This document shows positions 35,949-48,600 of a stretch of 64,000 nt of DNA, piece by piece; position 1 is the first letter of the stretch, and each line of letters starts with the position of its first letter. The DNA comes from Dipylidium caninum. Lineage: Eukaryota; Platyhelminthes; Cestoda; Cyclophyllidea; Dipylidiidae. The translations under genes and the position numbers were made by a program. The stretch is from the NCBI GenBank assembly GCA_017562135.1, contig QEYB01000825.1, positions 310,001-374,000 of the forward strand, given 5' to 3'. The notes beneath the pieces were generated by a model. That model was not told the DNA's origin, did no database searches, and saw nothing but the letters and a program-made list of their open reading frames with translations.

Positions 35949-37727
35949 CTGCCAGCGACAAACGCAAACGGGCTTATTTCGCCCATCACCATGACAATCA
36001 TTGTCGCTCATTGGTCAGGCATTGAGGCAGAAGAAAAGGGAAAATGAATTCACACTTAGCAACGATGGATGGGAAATTTTGTATGGGTTCAAAATTGCCC
36101 TATTCTGAGGTGAAAAAGACGGGGGACGAGGTTCGGAGGTCATTCAACTCCTCTGACGGGGAGGAAATCACCCGACCAAGAAACCCTCGAACACGCGTCT
36201 CGGTTTTTTGGGAGCCTCGTTACCGTTTCACCTTGAAATTTTCCCCCTTGACGACGCCTGTCAATCCCCTCCACAGCCCCTGCTTGGAAGAACGGGTGAG
36301 TGGGAGTTTTGACGAAGTCCGCCCGGTTGGAGGGCAAGACAGGCGAGTGGGCGGGTCCGTGGGTGGCGCTTCGTCGGCGAATCTGATGTGTCCGGGGCGA
36401 GTGGAAGCCGGTTTCATGGTTTCCCCCTTAAATCTTCCGATTCACTCACCGATTACTTTTGTTTTCTTTGTAATTATGAGTTTCTTTTAGGAGAAGATAA
36501 CATTGACGCCAAATACAGAAAATTTCTCCGCAAAAGGCGCATATGACTGGCCGACTTGTCAGCAGAAGTAATGCGAAGGGAGGCGCTTTGTGCCGCCCAC
36601 CAAGACGATGGAACTGCAGTGGCAGCGGAGATGAAAATTCACTGCACTGAGTCTCCTCTTCGTGGGAGGAGGCGACTTTCCCTCGACAAGGGGGTAAAAT
36701 CGTCGAGGAGGCGTTTACAGCACAGAATCCGGGCATTCGATGCAGAACTGAGCCAAGCCGGAGTCTACAACGCCCAGGGGGAATGGAAGTGTCGTGCCAA
36801 CAGTCCACACACACCCGTTTCGGGGTTCCCGGGTTCTTCACGCCTCCACCGATGGCGGCCTCCCGCATAGTGGGCGAAAATCGTCACGATAAGGGTTTAC
36901 CTCACTGGATTTGAGTCTGATTCGCCCCCAAAGAATGCTGAAACTGTCGCGCTAACAGGCTGGAGGGCGTGAATCTTGGCCACTTTCCCGGACTTTCGCA
37001 TGCCATGCGGCCACCATTCTACGTGGCTCGGTTGACGAGGCGGCGCTTTCATCCGGGAGACGTCGACGACGGGAGATGGACACATTCGCTGGCACGCGGT
37101 GACCGCCAACTTCTAGCGCGAAGAAGGGACGGTCTCCCGGGGAAGCACACAGCGCGCAGTCGGCGCAGTGACGACCAGTCCACGTTGACCGGCAGAGAAG
37201 ACGTGAAAAGAGACCCGTCAAGTGGATTTAGTCAGTTTGTCGTCTTCGTCCGCCTTCAACGTAACAAAGTCTGTTGAAAACACGGAGGAATCGCCAAGCG
37301 GTCGACGCTCCTACGCCTCCTCGCCCGGCGGCTGGTGGGTTTCACGACGGTGTCAGAGGCCGCTCCACGATTCACAGACTCTAAAGACGGCAGGAGCCGC
37401 CGGCCTCGACGACTCGTCCTCCTCACGGCAATCTTGAGGACGTCCGCTTACACCGGTTGGACTTTCCCGGACAGTTGAACGACAGGTTGACAAGTTTCGA
37501 GAGGATTCAGGGTGATATTGAGAGTTAAGACCAACTCGGCGTCTGTCAGACACTCGCCTCGCCGTCCACTCGACTTCTGGGCGGCGGGGACGGCAGCGGA
37601 GCCTTATGTGTCCGCTCTCGTCCATCCTTACACTCAGCGTTGATCCTCCTCACTGCCCATGCCTTTTATTTCCCTGAGCCCAGATGGCAACAAAAACGCT
37701 CCTTAACATCGCCTTTTTTCATACAAG
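35949..37727. other. No gene supported
   Basis: GC-rich, with another copy of the dispersed motif (GGTTTCATGGTTTCC at 36410-36424). Open frames are composition-driven. Confidence 0.4.
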
Positions 37728-37768
37728 TTCAAATAGCGCAGCTCCACAAGCAGCTCCTGCGAGCCGAG
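37728..37768 (+). CDS. Short coiled-coil exon
   Basis: 41 nt bounded by TTTTTTCATACAAG and GAG|GTGAGTTGG, reading QIAQLHKQLLRAE with heptad-like Leu/Ile spacing and ending in phase 0. A following acceptor (CCGCAG at about 37,983) opens frames reading EVSRLWSPGRALL or GLPALESGESSSPS, but the choice is unclear. It could be part of a long plus-strand gene. Confidence 0.4.
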
Positions 37769-40700
37769 GTGAGTTGGATGAAAGGCTCAAACCGAGCGGT
37801 CAACCCGTGCCGTTGCACCTGCCCGCCCTCCGCGGCCCTCTCCACCTCCACCCGCTCGGCGGAGAGGCGGGCCGTATCCTTGGGAAGGAAATAACTCGCC
37901 TAGACTGATGATTGAACCTTCCACAAGATCCACTGGAGGCCGGCAATTCGAGAGGAACGTCGACTCTGTGTCATCTGAACCGCAGGAGGTCTCCCGGCTC
38001 TGGAGTCCGGGGAGAGCTCTTCTCCGTCAAGGTCAGGCCGTCGGTCTGAGAGACGACGGCCAGCGGCCTTCTCTGACTCCATCACCGCGGCGCGAGAGCA
38101 TCCTCGGCCGCTTAACCCTCCAGCACACTAGACGCGCCCGATGGCATCACCATCGCTAGTCTTTAGCATTCTACACGGCGACGAAGCCATACGGGGAAGA
38201 GACGACAATTTACTCGTCCGTAGAGGGAGAGGAAAGGCGGGTTGGAGTTAAAATTTGCTCCATAGCACAGAGAATCGTTGTACTATGATACGCACCATTT
38301 ATGTCCTCCTCCTATGCCTCTTTCGTCTCCTTCCCGACATTACGTCGACACACAATTCCTGCATTAGTGTATTTTACCATTAATTTATGTTAAAAATGAA
38401 CTAAGAACCTCTACACTACTCACCTTCCACTCCAAATGTTTGATTAGTGTTGGTGGAGCGATGATGACGGTGAAAAGAAACTATATCTTCCGCTAAGCAC
38501 CGAATATGCTGGGAAGATTGAAGGATAAGAAAGGAACTACTGGGAACCCCTTTCGCCTTTCCGTCCCTCTTCAGATTCCTGTCGATTCTCCTCTGTTAAG
38601 TCTACCGCGTTACTAACTTTCTCAGTGGTCATAATTTCCTTTTTTTGCCTTATTAGATAGCTCACCATTGGTGCTACAGTTGAATGCTCAACTGGGATGT
38701 TCAATTTAGAAGCGGGGCTGCCGGGCAAGGGATTGAGTAGAGCGCTCGGCCAAAAGTCCATTTGCGCTAACGGGCGCGTTTGCTGCTTACAGCCTTACAA
38801 GGCTGTGCGGAGGAGGAAACTGATGAGGCCGCACCTAGGTTTACCTAATTTGGGTAATTTTGTGTCGAGATCGCCCCGAATTTGACCTAAAATACATTGT
38901 CTACTGAAAAAGCGTCAGTAGCATGCTTCATACTCTCCCTGTCTCTAACGGAGACTCATCAGATTTCGATGCTGGGACTGTCGCCTTCTCTCGCTTTGTA
39001 TTCTGTAAAATTTGTCGACTTGGGTAATTTTAGCGTTTTTTTTAAGTTTAACTCTAAACTTAGTCACATTAACTTGATGTAAATAGGAAGATGGACGGTA
39101 GTCGCAGCCGCCGGTGAAGACAAACTCTCAGGCAACCGTTGGGCAGTTTTATGGGAAGTCAAATAAGCGCAAGTCGATTCAGTCCCTCCACGCCAAGCAC
39201 ACGTCAGTTTACATAACCTCCCCTAAAAGATCTGCTTATCCAAGAAATTTGCAAGTGCGTTGCGGGCTAACGGAGGTAATGCTGCTATTACTATTTCAAA
39301 CAGAATGAGGCTGAAATAAAAAAAACGGTGCAAGGGAAGTAAGGGAAATCAAAGCGGCTTTGTTAGTAGTTTTTCCAACATTTTCATTTACCTTCTGGTT
39401 ACGAAACGGACGAAGAAAGTCGAGACGGAGGCAGAGCAGGAGGACACTTGTGCACAGAGGGAGGTAAAGTGAACCGCTTCTAAGATGCAGCTCCCTTCGA
39501 CACCTCTAACCGACCGAGGCGACATAATGTCAGCCATGAGAGTTGCGGCTGGTGGTCCGCCATAACCCTGTAATCGCCTGCTTCCTCCATATCCTCCCGC
39601 CAGGAAAATGGCTCCCCATTCAGAGGGGGAAGGGGACCGTAAAACCCTAACACAATGGGCCTTGATATGACTTTATTGCTCCACCAGTTTATATGTCGCT
39701 ACACCACGGCCACGAAGAGACGGTGGTGGTGGAGCTTTATGGAGGCCCTTTGAGTAGTAAAATTTTACGATAATCACCCGGCTGTTTCATGTTTGACCAC
39801 CGCTTTCACTGCTTGCATAATTTCTTCCTCTCCCTCATCTCCTCCTTCCGTGACTAGTGAAAATTACCAGGCCTTACACATGATTCGTTGACAGCCGTTT
39901 GGGTCTGATAGTTTGCAATTCTCCCTCATATCCGCCAAAAGTAATAAGCTTCTCGCCAAATTGCCAAAGAGAAGAGGAGGATGTGTGAGCTATGTGGAAG
40001 AATGGACTTTAAGTTGATAAGAAGAGTTGTTGGGGCGTGAAACTTCCTGTTGGGTGACAGCACACACGCCTGCCGGCCTCTCCCCTGCTCTCCTTTCGCC
40101 TCGTCTCTTGCTGGCCTGGTGAGTCGCATTGGATGCTTGCAAGGGGAGAGTAAATTTGCCTCATCCCAAAAGTTATAAGCTGTCCTTCCTGGGCATCTCG
40201 CAGCTTCTCCATGGAGGTGATAGTCTACTCCTTCATTGTCGGTTGCCAAGACGATTGTTTGCTGAGACGACGGTCCAAAACATTTTCTTTCTGCCGCAGG
40301 CTTGGGCCTTTCCTCTTGACGCCTTCTTCGTCCTCCGAGGGGCTTCATTCCACCCAGGAGATCCTCACCACGCCGCATTGAGACGCTCAATGACCTCTTT
40401 CCAGTCTGGCGAGAAGATATTCCATTCCTGTTAATCATTTTCATGTTCTCCACGAAGGTGTTTATAGTAGCAAAGGCAAGTGAAGGGAGGAGACAAAAAC
40501 CCTCGAGTTGTCAATGTCCATTTTTTTCATTTGGCAACTTTTACTGTTCCTGAACTGCCTCATCGGAGATGTGGCCTTCTGTCTCACAGGAACAAGTCTG
40601 TCCCAAAAACGCTACTTCGTGGGCTGCACTAATCACATTCGTCCTCAATTTCCTTACTGATCCTTCAGAGACCGGAGTGACGTCCCCCGGAGCCGCACTT

Positions 40701-41242
40701 GGAGAACATTTGACTCTTCTCCTCCCTCGATTCATTCGAGCAGAGGACCAAATGCAAGGCGAAAACATACCTTTGTGTTTTTAATCAAATCTTTCAACCC
40801 AAAGGAAAATATATGGAAGGTATAGCATAAGATTACCCTAGATATAGTCCAAAAACGTTCTTGTCAAGGGAGCTGGGTCCGTTTCTCTTTTCCACCTATC
40901 ATGATGTTGTGCAGACATAACGAGGCGCCAACACATCGTCTTGGAACTTTCTTAACCAGTTAATAGGCATTCAACGCTGATCCAGTGTACATCTCTCCTG
41001 CGGGATAGAATTCCACCACTTATTTCCTTGCACAAAATTACTCTCAACTGATAATAGGATGAAGTGTAGTGCAAATGCCTTCCAACATCCCGTCCCCATT
41101 ATATCGCAGTCAATCATTGTCAATGTGGTGAAAAACAGACAAGACATGTTGCTTTCCTTCATCGGATTATTCTCAATGCTTCCATCACTCTTACAAGATT
41201 ATTTTTTACACTAATTAATCAACCACTTTCTTCGTCCTCTGA

Positions 41243-41300
41243 TTGGCCGCCTATCAGCCAATGAGCGCCGAGCGATTTTCTGACGGCTGCTCTGATTGGC
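41243..41300 (+). promoter_or_regulatory. CCAAT-box cluster with a possible leader exon
   Basis: ATTGG at 41243, CCAAT at 41259 and ATTGG at 41296 lie within 58 bases. GAGCGCCGAGCG and CTCTGATTGGCTGC resemble the 20.5-kb promoter. About 110 bases downstream, TAGTTGAA|GTGAGT (41412) could end a leader exon. No TATA box. Confidence 0.45.
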
Positions 41301-42259
41301 TGCTTCGGTTGGCTCGTTGACGGCCCGGACGATTCGCCTTCAGAGGGATTTTAACCGTGTGTGGGTGCGTGTGTGTGCACACTCCTTCGGATTCTGGGCT
41401 CCTGACATAGTTGAAGTGAGTTCCACCTTGCCTTGTCTCATTACTACTCCATGTGGTAACTGTGTTTATCTCGGTTAGCGATGCATCTGTGAGTGATTTA
41501 GTGTTCTATGCCGTCGTCGGTTTGGACACGACGGGTGTGGGAAAACGGATTAAACAGAAATTAATCCATTTCGTCTGTCGATTTGCCCTTGAACAAATAT
41601 AGTTAATATACAATAATTGCTCAGACGTTGAAATTAAGTCGCAATCACTAGCGCCTCGATGCTTGAAAAGCTCCCCATTGTTATTCTTCATCAACCTTGC
41701 AGTTTTAGCGCAGAGTATGACTTTTCTGACTTCTCCTCTCCCCTCTGACGTCTGCATATGACCAAATCACGTATTTTTTCTTCTGCGCATCGACTCCAGA
41801 GAATTGCGGACTGCGCACACCTTGTCCAAAATATAACTGTTTCAATAAACCCCCACGTAAATTTGAACAAGTGGACATTAATAACTCGTCCATGACTTCG
41901 CCCTGCTGTTAGTGATTTGAGGCATCAGTGCAGGATGAGGTCAAAAGTTTCCAAGACGCCTCTCCTTCGTCGTGGCAGAATAAGACCCGGCAAAAATCCC
42001 ACGTCTGGACTCCGACGAGGACTATCTGCGCCTCGCGGTGCAGTTGTCTGAGTCGAATGAAGCACGAGTCGAGTCGAAAGAATTTCTTACCATAAATTAT
42101 CAAGAAATGCTTGTCTTTCCATTGAAAATTACCAATGAAGGAAAGTTATAATTTCTTCTAGTTAAAATGATCAAATCCTGGTTTAAGCATAAGCGAGTTT
42201 TTGGACAAAATCCCCCAAACTTCGTTCAAATCCTCGTCTACGTCCGCTGATGTCTGCGA

Positions 42260-42279
42260 GGTGTGTGTGTGTGTGTGTG
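42260..42279. repeat. (GT)n microsatellite
   Basis: About nine GT units on the plus strand. Confidence 0.9.
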
Positions 42280-45200
42280 GGTGAACAAGGACCTCGGGAC
42301 TCAGGGCAACACCTCTTCACAATCCCCTAAATCTGGCCTGAACCAACACTAAAATCTCCATTCGCAGAGAGGCGCACTTAAGGAGCCTATGAATAAAAAC
42401 CGCTAAGCATTCACGGCATCCGCTGGAAGTGTGACCTTTCATTGGTAGTTAAGGCTCTCCATTCATCCCACGATTTGGTGAAATCGCAACATTTTGCTTG
42501 CGCGAGAATCGGCGATTCGCTGCGCTTTAGTCTCTCTTGATCGGAGGGCAGAGAAACTGCCATTTCACTGTCAACCAAATTCAGGAGGATGATAGGCAAA
42601 AAATTAGTTGAAACGGCCCATTTTAGGCGATTCCCACCGCGGTGATGGCAGCCCTCGACTGGAGAGTAAGTCAGAAATTGGCGGAAGAGGTTAATTGTGT
42701 GATCAAGGCCTTGACACGGCCAAATTAGTGTCATTTCGTAGATTTGGGGCAATCAAGGGCACAGAGGAGGAAACTCCCCGTCTTACCGAATAGGGAGGCG
42801 TGATTACTGGCGGCAGCCTCATCCTGAAATGGCCCACTGCTGGTTTTTCTCCCGTCTTCTGTCCCGATCCCTTCACGCGCACGCACGTCCGCACACGGAA
42901 GAACGCACGCGCGCACTCGGGCGCACGGGCAAATGTACACTGGGCGAGTGTGACCTTTACCCAACGACCCACCATAACACGAAAGGTGCTGCTCCTAATG
43001 TTGAATTATTGTCCACACGGCGATTTCTTCCTCCTCCTCCACAAAATTGGCATTTTTGCACACCATTTTATCCACTTCTTCAATCGACCAATCCCGTGAC
43101 GGGGGTGGCAAACGCTACTGAAACAGAATTAAGCGGCCCCTTCGAGAGAATGGTGGGCGAGAGAAGCTGTTCCGCTAAAAATTTTGATTCATTGCTCGTC
43201 TGAGTTGTTTATTCTACCAAAATGTAGGAAGTAAAGCCGTCCTCGGTCTGTGTGGAGCCCTAGGTAGGACTGTCAGAAGTTGATCACCACTGGGCGTTAG
43301 TTCCGCCCTCCTCCTCGCCTGCTTTGATAGCAAAATGTGGCGTCCAGTCGGCACGGACAGGGTCAGCTTAGAAGTGCCTTTGCTGGAAGGCGCGTCAGGC
43401 AGGGGGATGTTTATGTAAGACACAGAATCGCTTAGCCAGACCAGAGATGGTTCAAAAGATCATGTCCCCAATCCGGTGACACGACTTGAAAGGACATGTC
43501 GGGCAATTGACTTCACCTCTCATGTAATTTCTCTTCTCTCTCTGAATTTGAATACCTTTGGAGGCCACAAGGTGTAAAAAGGAACCGCCGTCCACCCGTT
43601 CTTTTCGTGTTCTTTCCCGTCTTCGCCGCGCTTCATTTCATTGTGACTTGATTGAGAGTGGGGAAAACTGGTTAAACGCGTCTTCTACGGTGCATGTGCC
43701 AGGGCCAATCTCGACCCATGGCGAATGGATGAATTAACGGCACACGTAGCGGTCATTTGAGGCAAAAAACTCCCACCAAATGGCATTTGGAGTGAAATAA
43801 TTTGCACCTTCTGCAGTAAATACCACCTGTCCGAGGTGGTGATGCTCGCCGAGCGTCATCACTTGAAACTATGACTTTGTTTTCTATCTCATTTGTAGAG
43901 GTCATTATTTGAAAAACAGACTTCACCCCAAAAGAATCCACGACCTGTACATCGCGAGGCCTTTTTATTTGTGAAGCTCGTCTTTTTTATTTTAATGAGT
44001 CTGCCCATCAACCACTGCATAGTCCACATATTCTCTGGCGACAAATCATACAATTTCATCCGTTCCTAGGTAGTCTCCGTGCTTATAAATATTCACTAAG
44101 AGAGAAGGAATTTCTTTGGGGTTTTTATGTAAATCCCTTCAGTCGTTGCAAATTAAACCGCCTTTAATGAGTTCCTGGGTGGTATACTCTACTGCCGAGA
44201 GGGCCCAGAGATGAGAATTGGCCTAATCAGGCTAAAAGAGGCCATTTTGGGCCAAATACCCTTTGAACACGTCCACCCACTTGGGGCTCTTACTTCATAC
44301 GCTGTGCGTGCTTCGACCGGCCTCCCCATTCGCACCGCTTAGAGATGAGATTCCACGAAGCAGTTACATTGGAAGACGCACACACACATCTACGCCCCCA
44401 CACCGCCAGCGTTTCACATCCACACCGTCCACGTTGTCTTAAACTGGATATCGGAACGTGAGAATGTGTGTGTACCCATGCGGAGTGACTAAGTCATTTA
44501 TCCATTAGCTGGGTGTCCTTAACCCTTACTCGTTGCCGATTGGGCGGCTGCGGGGGGCAGCACATTCAAATGGGCTGTCCGACCAATAAGATTTGAATAT
44601 CTGTCTGATAATGGTGTGTATTCAAAGAATGTCGGCGATTAAGCTTGATTAAGGTAAAGTCTCTAGCATTGCCCTAAAATAGTCGACAAGTTGCGAAATG
44701 GTATATCTTTTTTAAATAAGTATTATTGGTATACAATACTAAGCTGTCCTAGGATTAGTTTTCCGAAAATGCTACATTATTAGCGTATGAAACATGATTC
44801 CTCAAATATAAAATCAAGCCGGCAGAATTATTGCCCTCTATTCTATTTTTTTTAATATCGCAAGAGTGGAATTAACTCACGGCAGTGTAAAATCTAGGGT
44901 GCGGTAACCGCGAATTTTTATAATTTGAAAGGGTGACACCAAGTCATGCGCGAATTTGGAGGTTGATTAAAAACAGAGAGAAGAAATCTTCCCCCTCACC
45001 TGAAATATAAAGTCTGTCTCTATAGCACCCCCTTTGCTCTGCTGATTAACCTCATTAAAAGTGAATATGGACTTTAGAAAGGGTAACATAACGAAAGAAA
45101 TTAAAATCGTGGAAGTTAAACAAAGCAGAGGGAAGAAATCACAATAAAATGGAGATTGTTGAAGCAATCCTTTAAGCAAACTCCACGAGCTGTGTTTGGA

Positions 45201-45676
45201 GAAAGAAAAGGTTGTGTCAAAGGGGAGACGAGGAGTGGAGAAAGAGCGCATTGGCAATTGGACAGACGGCAACGGAGTTGGACTCCCCAGTGGACATGGA
45301 CGTCAGAAGCCGAACCTCCTTCAAGTCCACGAGGCTTGACAGCGACGCGAGATGTCCGCTTGACTAAACTGGGGCGCATGTGAATGACACGAGGAGGTCA
45401 AACGAACTGCCTCCCAACTTTCCCCACTCGCTGCTCGGTGACGTGGCATTGAAATCTCCTCGGATGTGGACACGCTCCTCCTCATACGGTTAGGACACTC
45501 GTGCCTCTCATCCGTCCGCAGGGTTAAACGATGGATGAAGCAGATGGTCAAGTAATTCCAGCAAGTCGGGAGGAAACCGGATGGGAAAGGCCTCCTCAGC
45601 ACCCATTTTTTTATATCTTAGTTTGGAGCTTTTAGTCCTTTTTCATCCGCCAACTTTGTCGGCTTTCCCCCCCTAG

Positions 45677-48600
45677 AAGAATAAAAGGAAAAGATCATCG
45701 AATGCTGTCAGGTCTCTGTTTAAAAGTGCCCCAGACAACGTCGGAAAGTGAGCCGGGCTCCACTTCCTCCTCCTCCTCCACCTCGTCTTCCACAGTCTCT
45801 CATCCTTCGCTCACGGATTCCGTGCCGCTGGTACTCGCCCATTCCGAAAAGACCTTACCACAACAAGTTCAACAGAATGAGTGTGAAAATTCCGGCCTCC
45901 TCGCACATCTACGACGTCTCGTCCTCGGCTCATCCACCTTCCAATTTCGACGGCTTCAAGATGCCGATGTGGAGGAAGATGCACACACTGTTGTCACGTA
46001 CATATCGTTTGGCGCCTCCACACCCCAACAACCTCATCAGACCAAGTTAAATTCAACCGGCGGTGTTGTCGACGACAGCCAAGTTATGCCACGATGTCTG
46101 GTGCATCGTACACGACACGAGAAATCGCCCAAGAAACGTCACGTCAGCTGGAAGGACCTCGAAACAGATGGATCGGTTGAAAAGGTGAGAGAATGTGCAA
46201 GTGCTGTTGACACTGTCGACATTCGTCCTCGTCTCGTAGGCTGGAAACTACAAAACGGGCGTTGGACAGAACGAACTTTTTGGAACTGACATCGAACACT
46301 TTCTCAGTGGTGGATCCACCTCCGAATGCCTCATTAGCGTTTCTCGAAGCCTGCGCTATGATTTTAAATATGCAGAAAAATCTCACGAAATGAATTAGAA
46401 GAATGACTTTAAAGTTTATAAAAAGAAATATCGAACACATGTGCCCGTTTTATAGTTTCCAAAGTGTTCGAAGCTGCCCAAAAGGTTCTGTTGGAGAATC
46501 GGGGAGGTGTGGCCTCGTCAGGAGCAGGTTGTCGCCTGCCTCTCACACACCCTTTCTCATTTGACAGCGCAACAGCATACTTTTGCTGTGTTTCGATCCA
46601 TCAGAGTGCCACAGACGGCATGGTTGTAGGCCTTTTTAAGTCATAAAAGACGGAGTCGGCAGAATTCTTCAATTTCCCAACGAAACTTCACATATAAACT
46701 CCAGAAGTTGGCTCTCCAACGGCAGAAATGGAATGCACACCGTAAACTCATCAGCATCTGGGAGTGGATCCTTCCTTCTCTATCCTCCGTGTAAATGCTC
46801 TCTTCTAGCCGAAGCCGCTTAGTCGACACTCGCTGTACCTTCCATCCTCGGAGGCGACAACAGCGGAGGGGAATAGAATTGGACGTCGACACAGTTACAC
46901 GGGAGAAGATGAGGCGGACAAACCGGTCGCATTTACATCGTCGACATTGCCGCCACCGCCAACACCACCTCCGCCGCTGCCACCGCCACCACCTGCGCAT
47001 TATCAGCGTCAGCATCAGCATCATCTATCAACTAGCCAAACTGTTGATTTTGATGAGAGAAAAGCCCGTTATAAATTACAACTGCGCCATTTCAAGCGTC
47101 GTCGACGGTATAGTGATTGGTTTTTCACCCTCTATGAATTCGACAAACCCGAAAATCCCGAGGTGAGCTTCGCAACTTACCGTGGAGAGGGGGGAAGGGG
47201 AAGGGGAGGGTGGTGTTTGGGTGGTCACGGTCCACGTTGCTTGGCGGTCCCTTTTAGACCCCCCTTAAGTCAGCTCAACCTCCTCCCACCGCACTCGCCG
47301 TGGACGCGAAGGCGGGAGGAGGCGGAGGTGGAGATCCACCTTTCGCAATGCTCCACTACCGTCTTTCGACGGATTTGTAGCCCCGGCCGACTTCCACATC
47401 CATCCCGGTGCTTCTGACGCCGCACAGCGGGCGAAGGAGCATGGGAGGTGAGGAGGTTGCGTCGGTGGCCAGTTGGGCTGACGCCTCCCGTCTTGCGTGA
47501 CGAGTCAGACGACACCGGGAGGGGACAACCTCCCGCTCTCTCCCCTCAAGCCAGGTGGTCTCGGCTCTCACCGACGATGCGGCAACGTGCGTGTGAATGC
47601 GTTTGTTGTTTTGGGCATTTGCACACTCCTTTGTCCTCTCTCCATCGCTGGGGCAGGCTCTCGTCGGCGACTGACGACGGGTGGCGATATTGTGGGCTGA
47701 TGACTTTCCTCTCGGGGATCCTCCATGCTCATGGGAGGGAACCTCCTCCCATGGTAGCATTGTTTAAACTGCCTTTTCGTCTAATCACCCAAATTTAATA
47801 GAATTTTGCCTCTCCTGTTATGTTCCCCTCGGGCGAACAACACGAAATCCCCACCAGAGACCCTCTAACATTGGTAAATGAGATTTAAGTTAGCATTAAT
47901 AGGAGAAATTCGGTGATGAGCGGGGATGTTCCCGCCTCTCACAACTTCTCCTCGTTGTCACAACAGACTGTTGAGTGTCCCAACCACCCGCGTCCAGTGC
48001 CACGGCTATGGAGGAGATTTTGGCAGGACGTTGGCTGCCACGTCGTCACTCGCGTCTCCTGTCATCTTCCCGCGGGGCTACCGACACGAAGCCCCTCACT
48101 GAACGCCCGGCAGTGGAAAGCCAGTGCTGACGGGGCTATTCCCGCGAGGAGGGAGGTTTTGGGAGGATTTTGGCTCCCACGCCCCGTAGGATGGGGAGAC
48201 GACGAATTGGGCAATCGCGTCCAGTCGGGTGGGACAAAAGAGACAGCCGACATTAGGTCGCTCGGTCGGTCGGTCGGTCCATTACACCCCACCGCCTTTG
48301 TTTGTCCACATTGCCCCCGAACGCCCCACTAAGACGATCAAAATTGCCTAAAATTAAAATGGTTAAACTCCCTCTTTTTTGTGGGTGTTGCCACTTTCCA
48401 CCTGTCGGACATAACAGAACGGCCAATTTGGCGTCAGGAGAAAGGGCCAGTAGCCTCGTGGCTGGAAACTATGAAACAGGCCTCGACTGTAAGTAGGAAA
48501 CAAAAAGCGCAATTTCTCAAATTATTTGTTATATTCAGTGGGAAAAAACTCCCCCTGGCGTCTGCGATTTTGCGGTCGACGGTTGGGCAAGTCATTTGGG

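Larger units (their letters stand above)
37769..45676. other. GC-rich, largely featureless stretch
   Basis: Apart from the CCAAT cluster at 41.2 kb and a GT microsatellite at 42.3 kb I could not establish exons in these 7.9 kb. The larger frames (for example 39926-40453 -) have no family likeness or splice support. It is probably intronic or intergenic. Confidence 0.4.
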
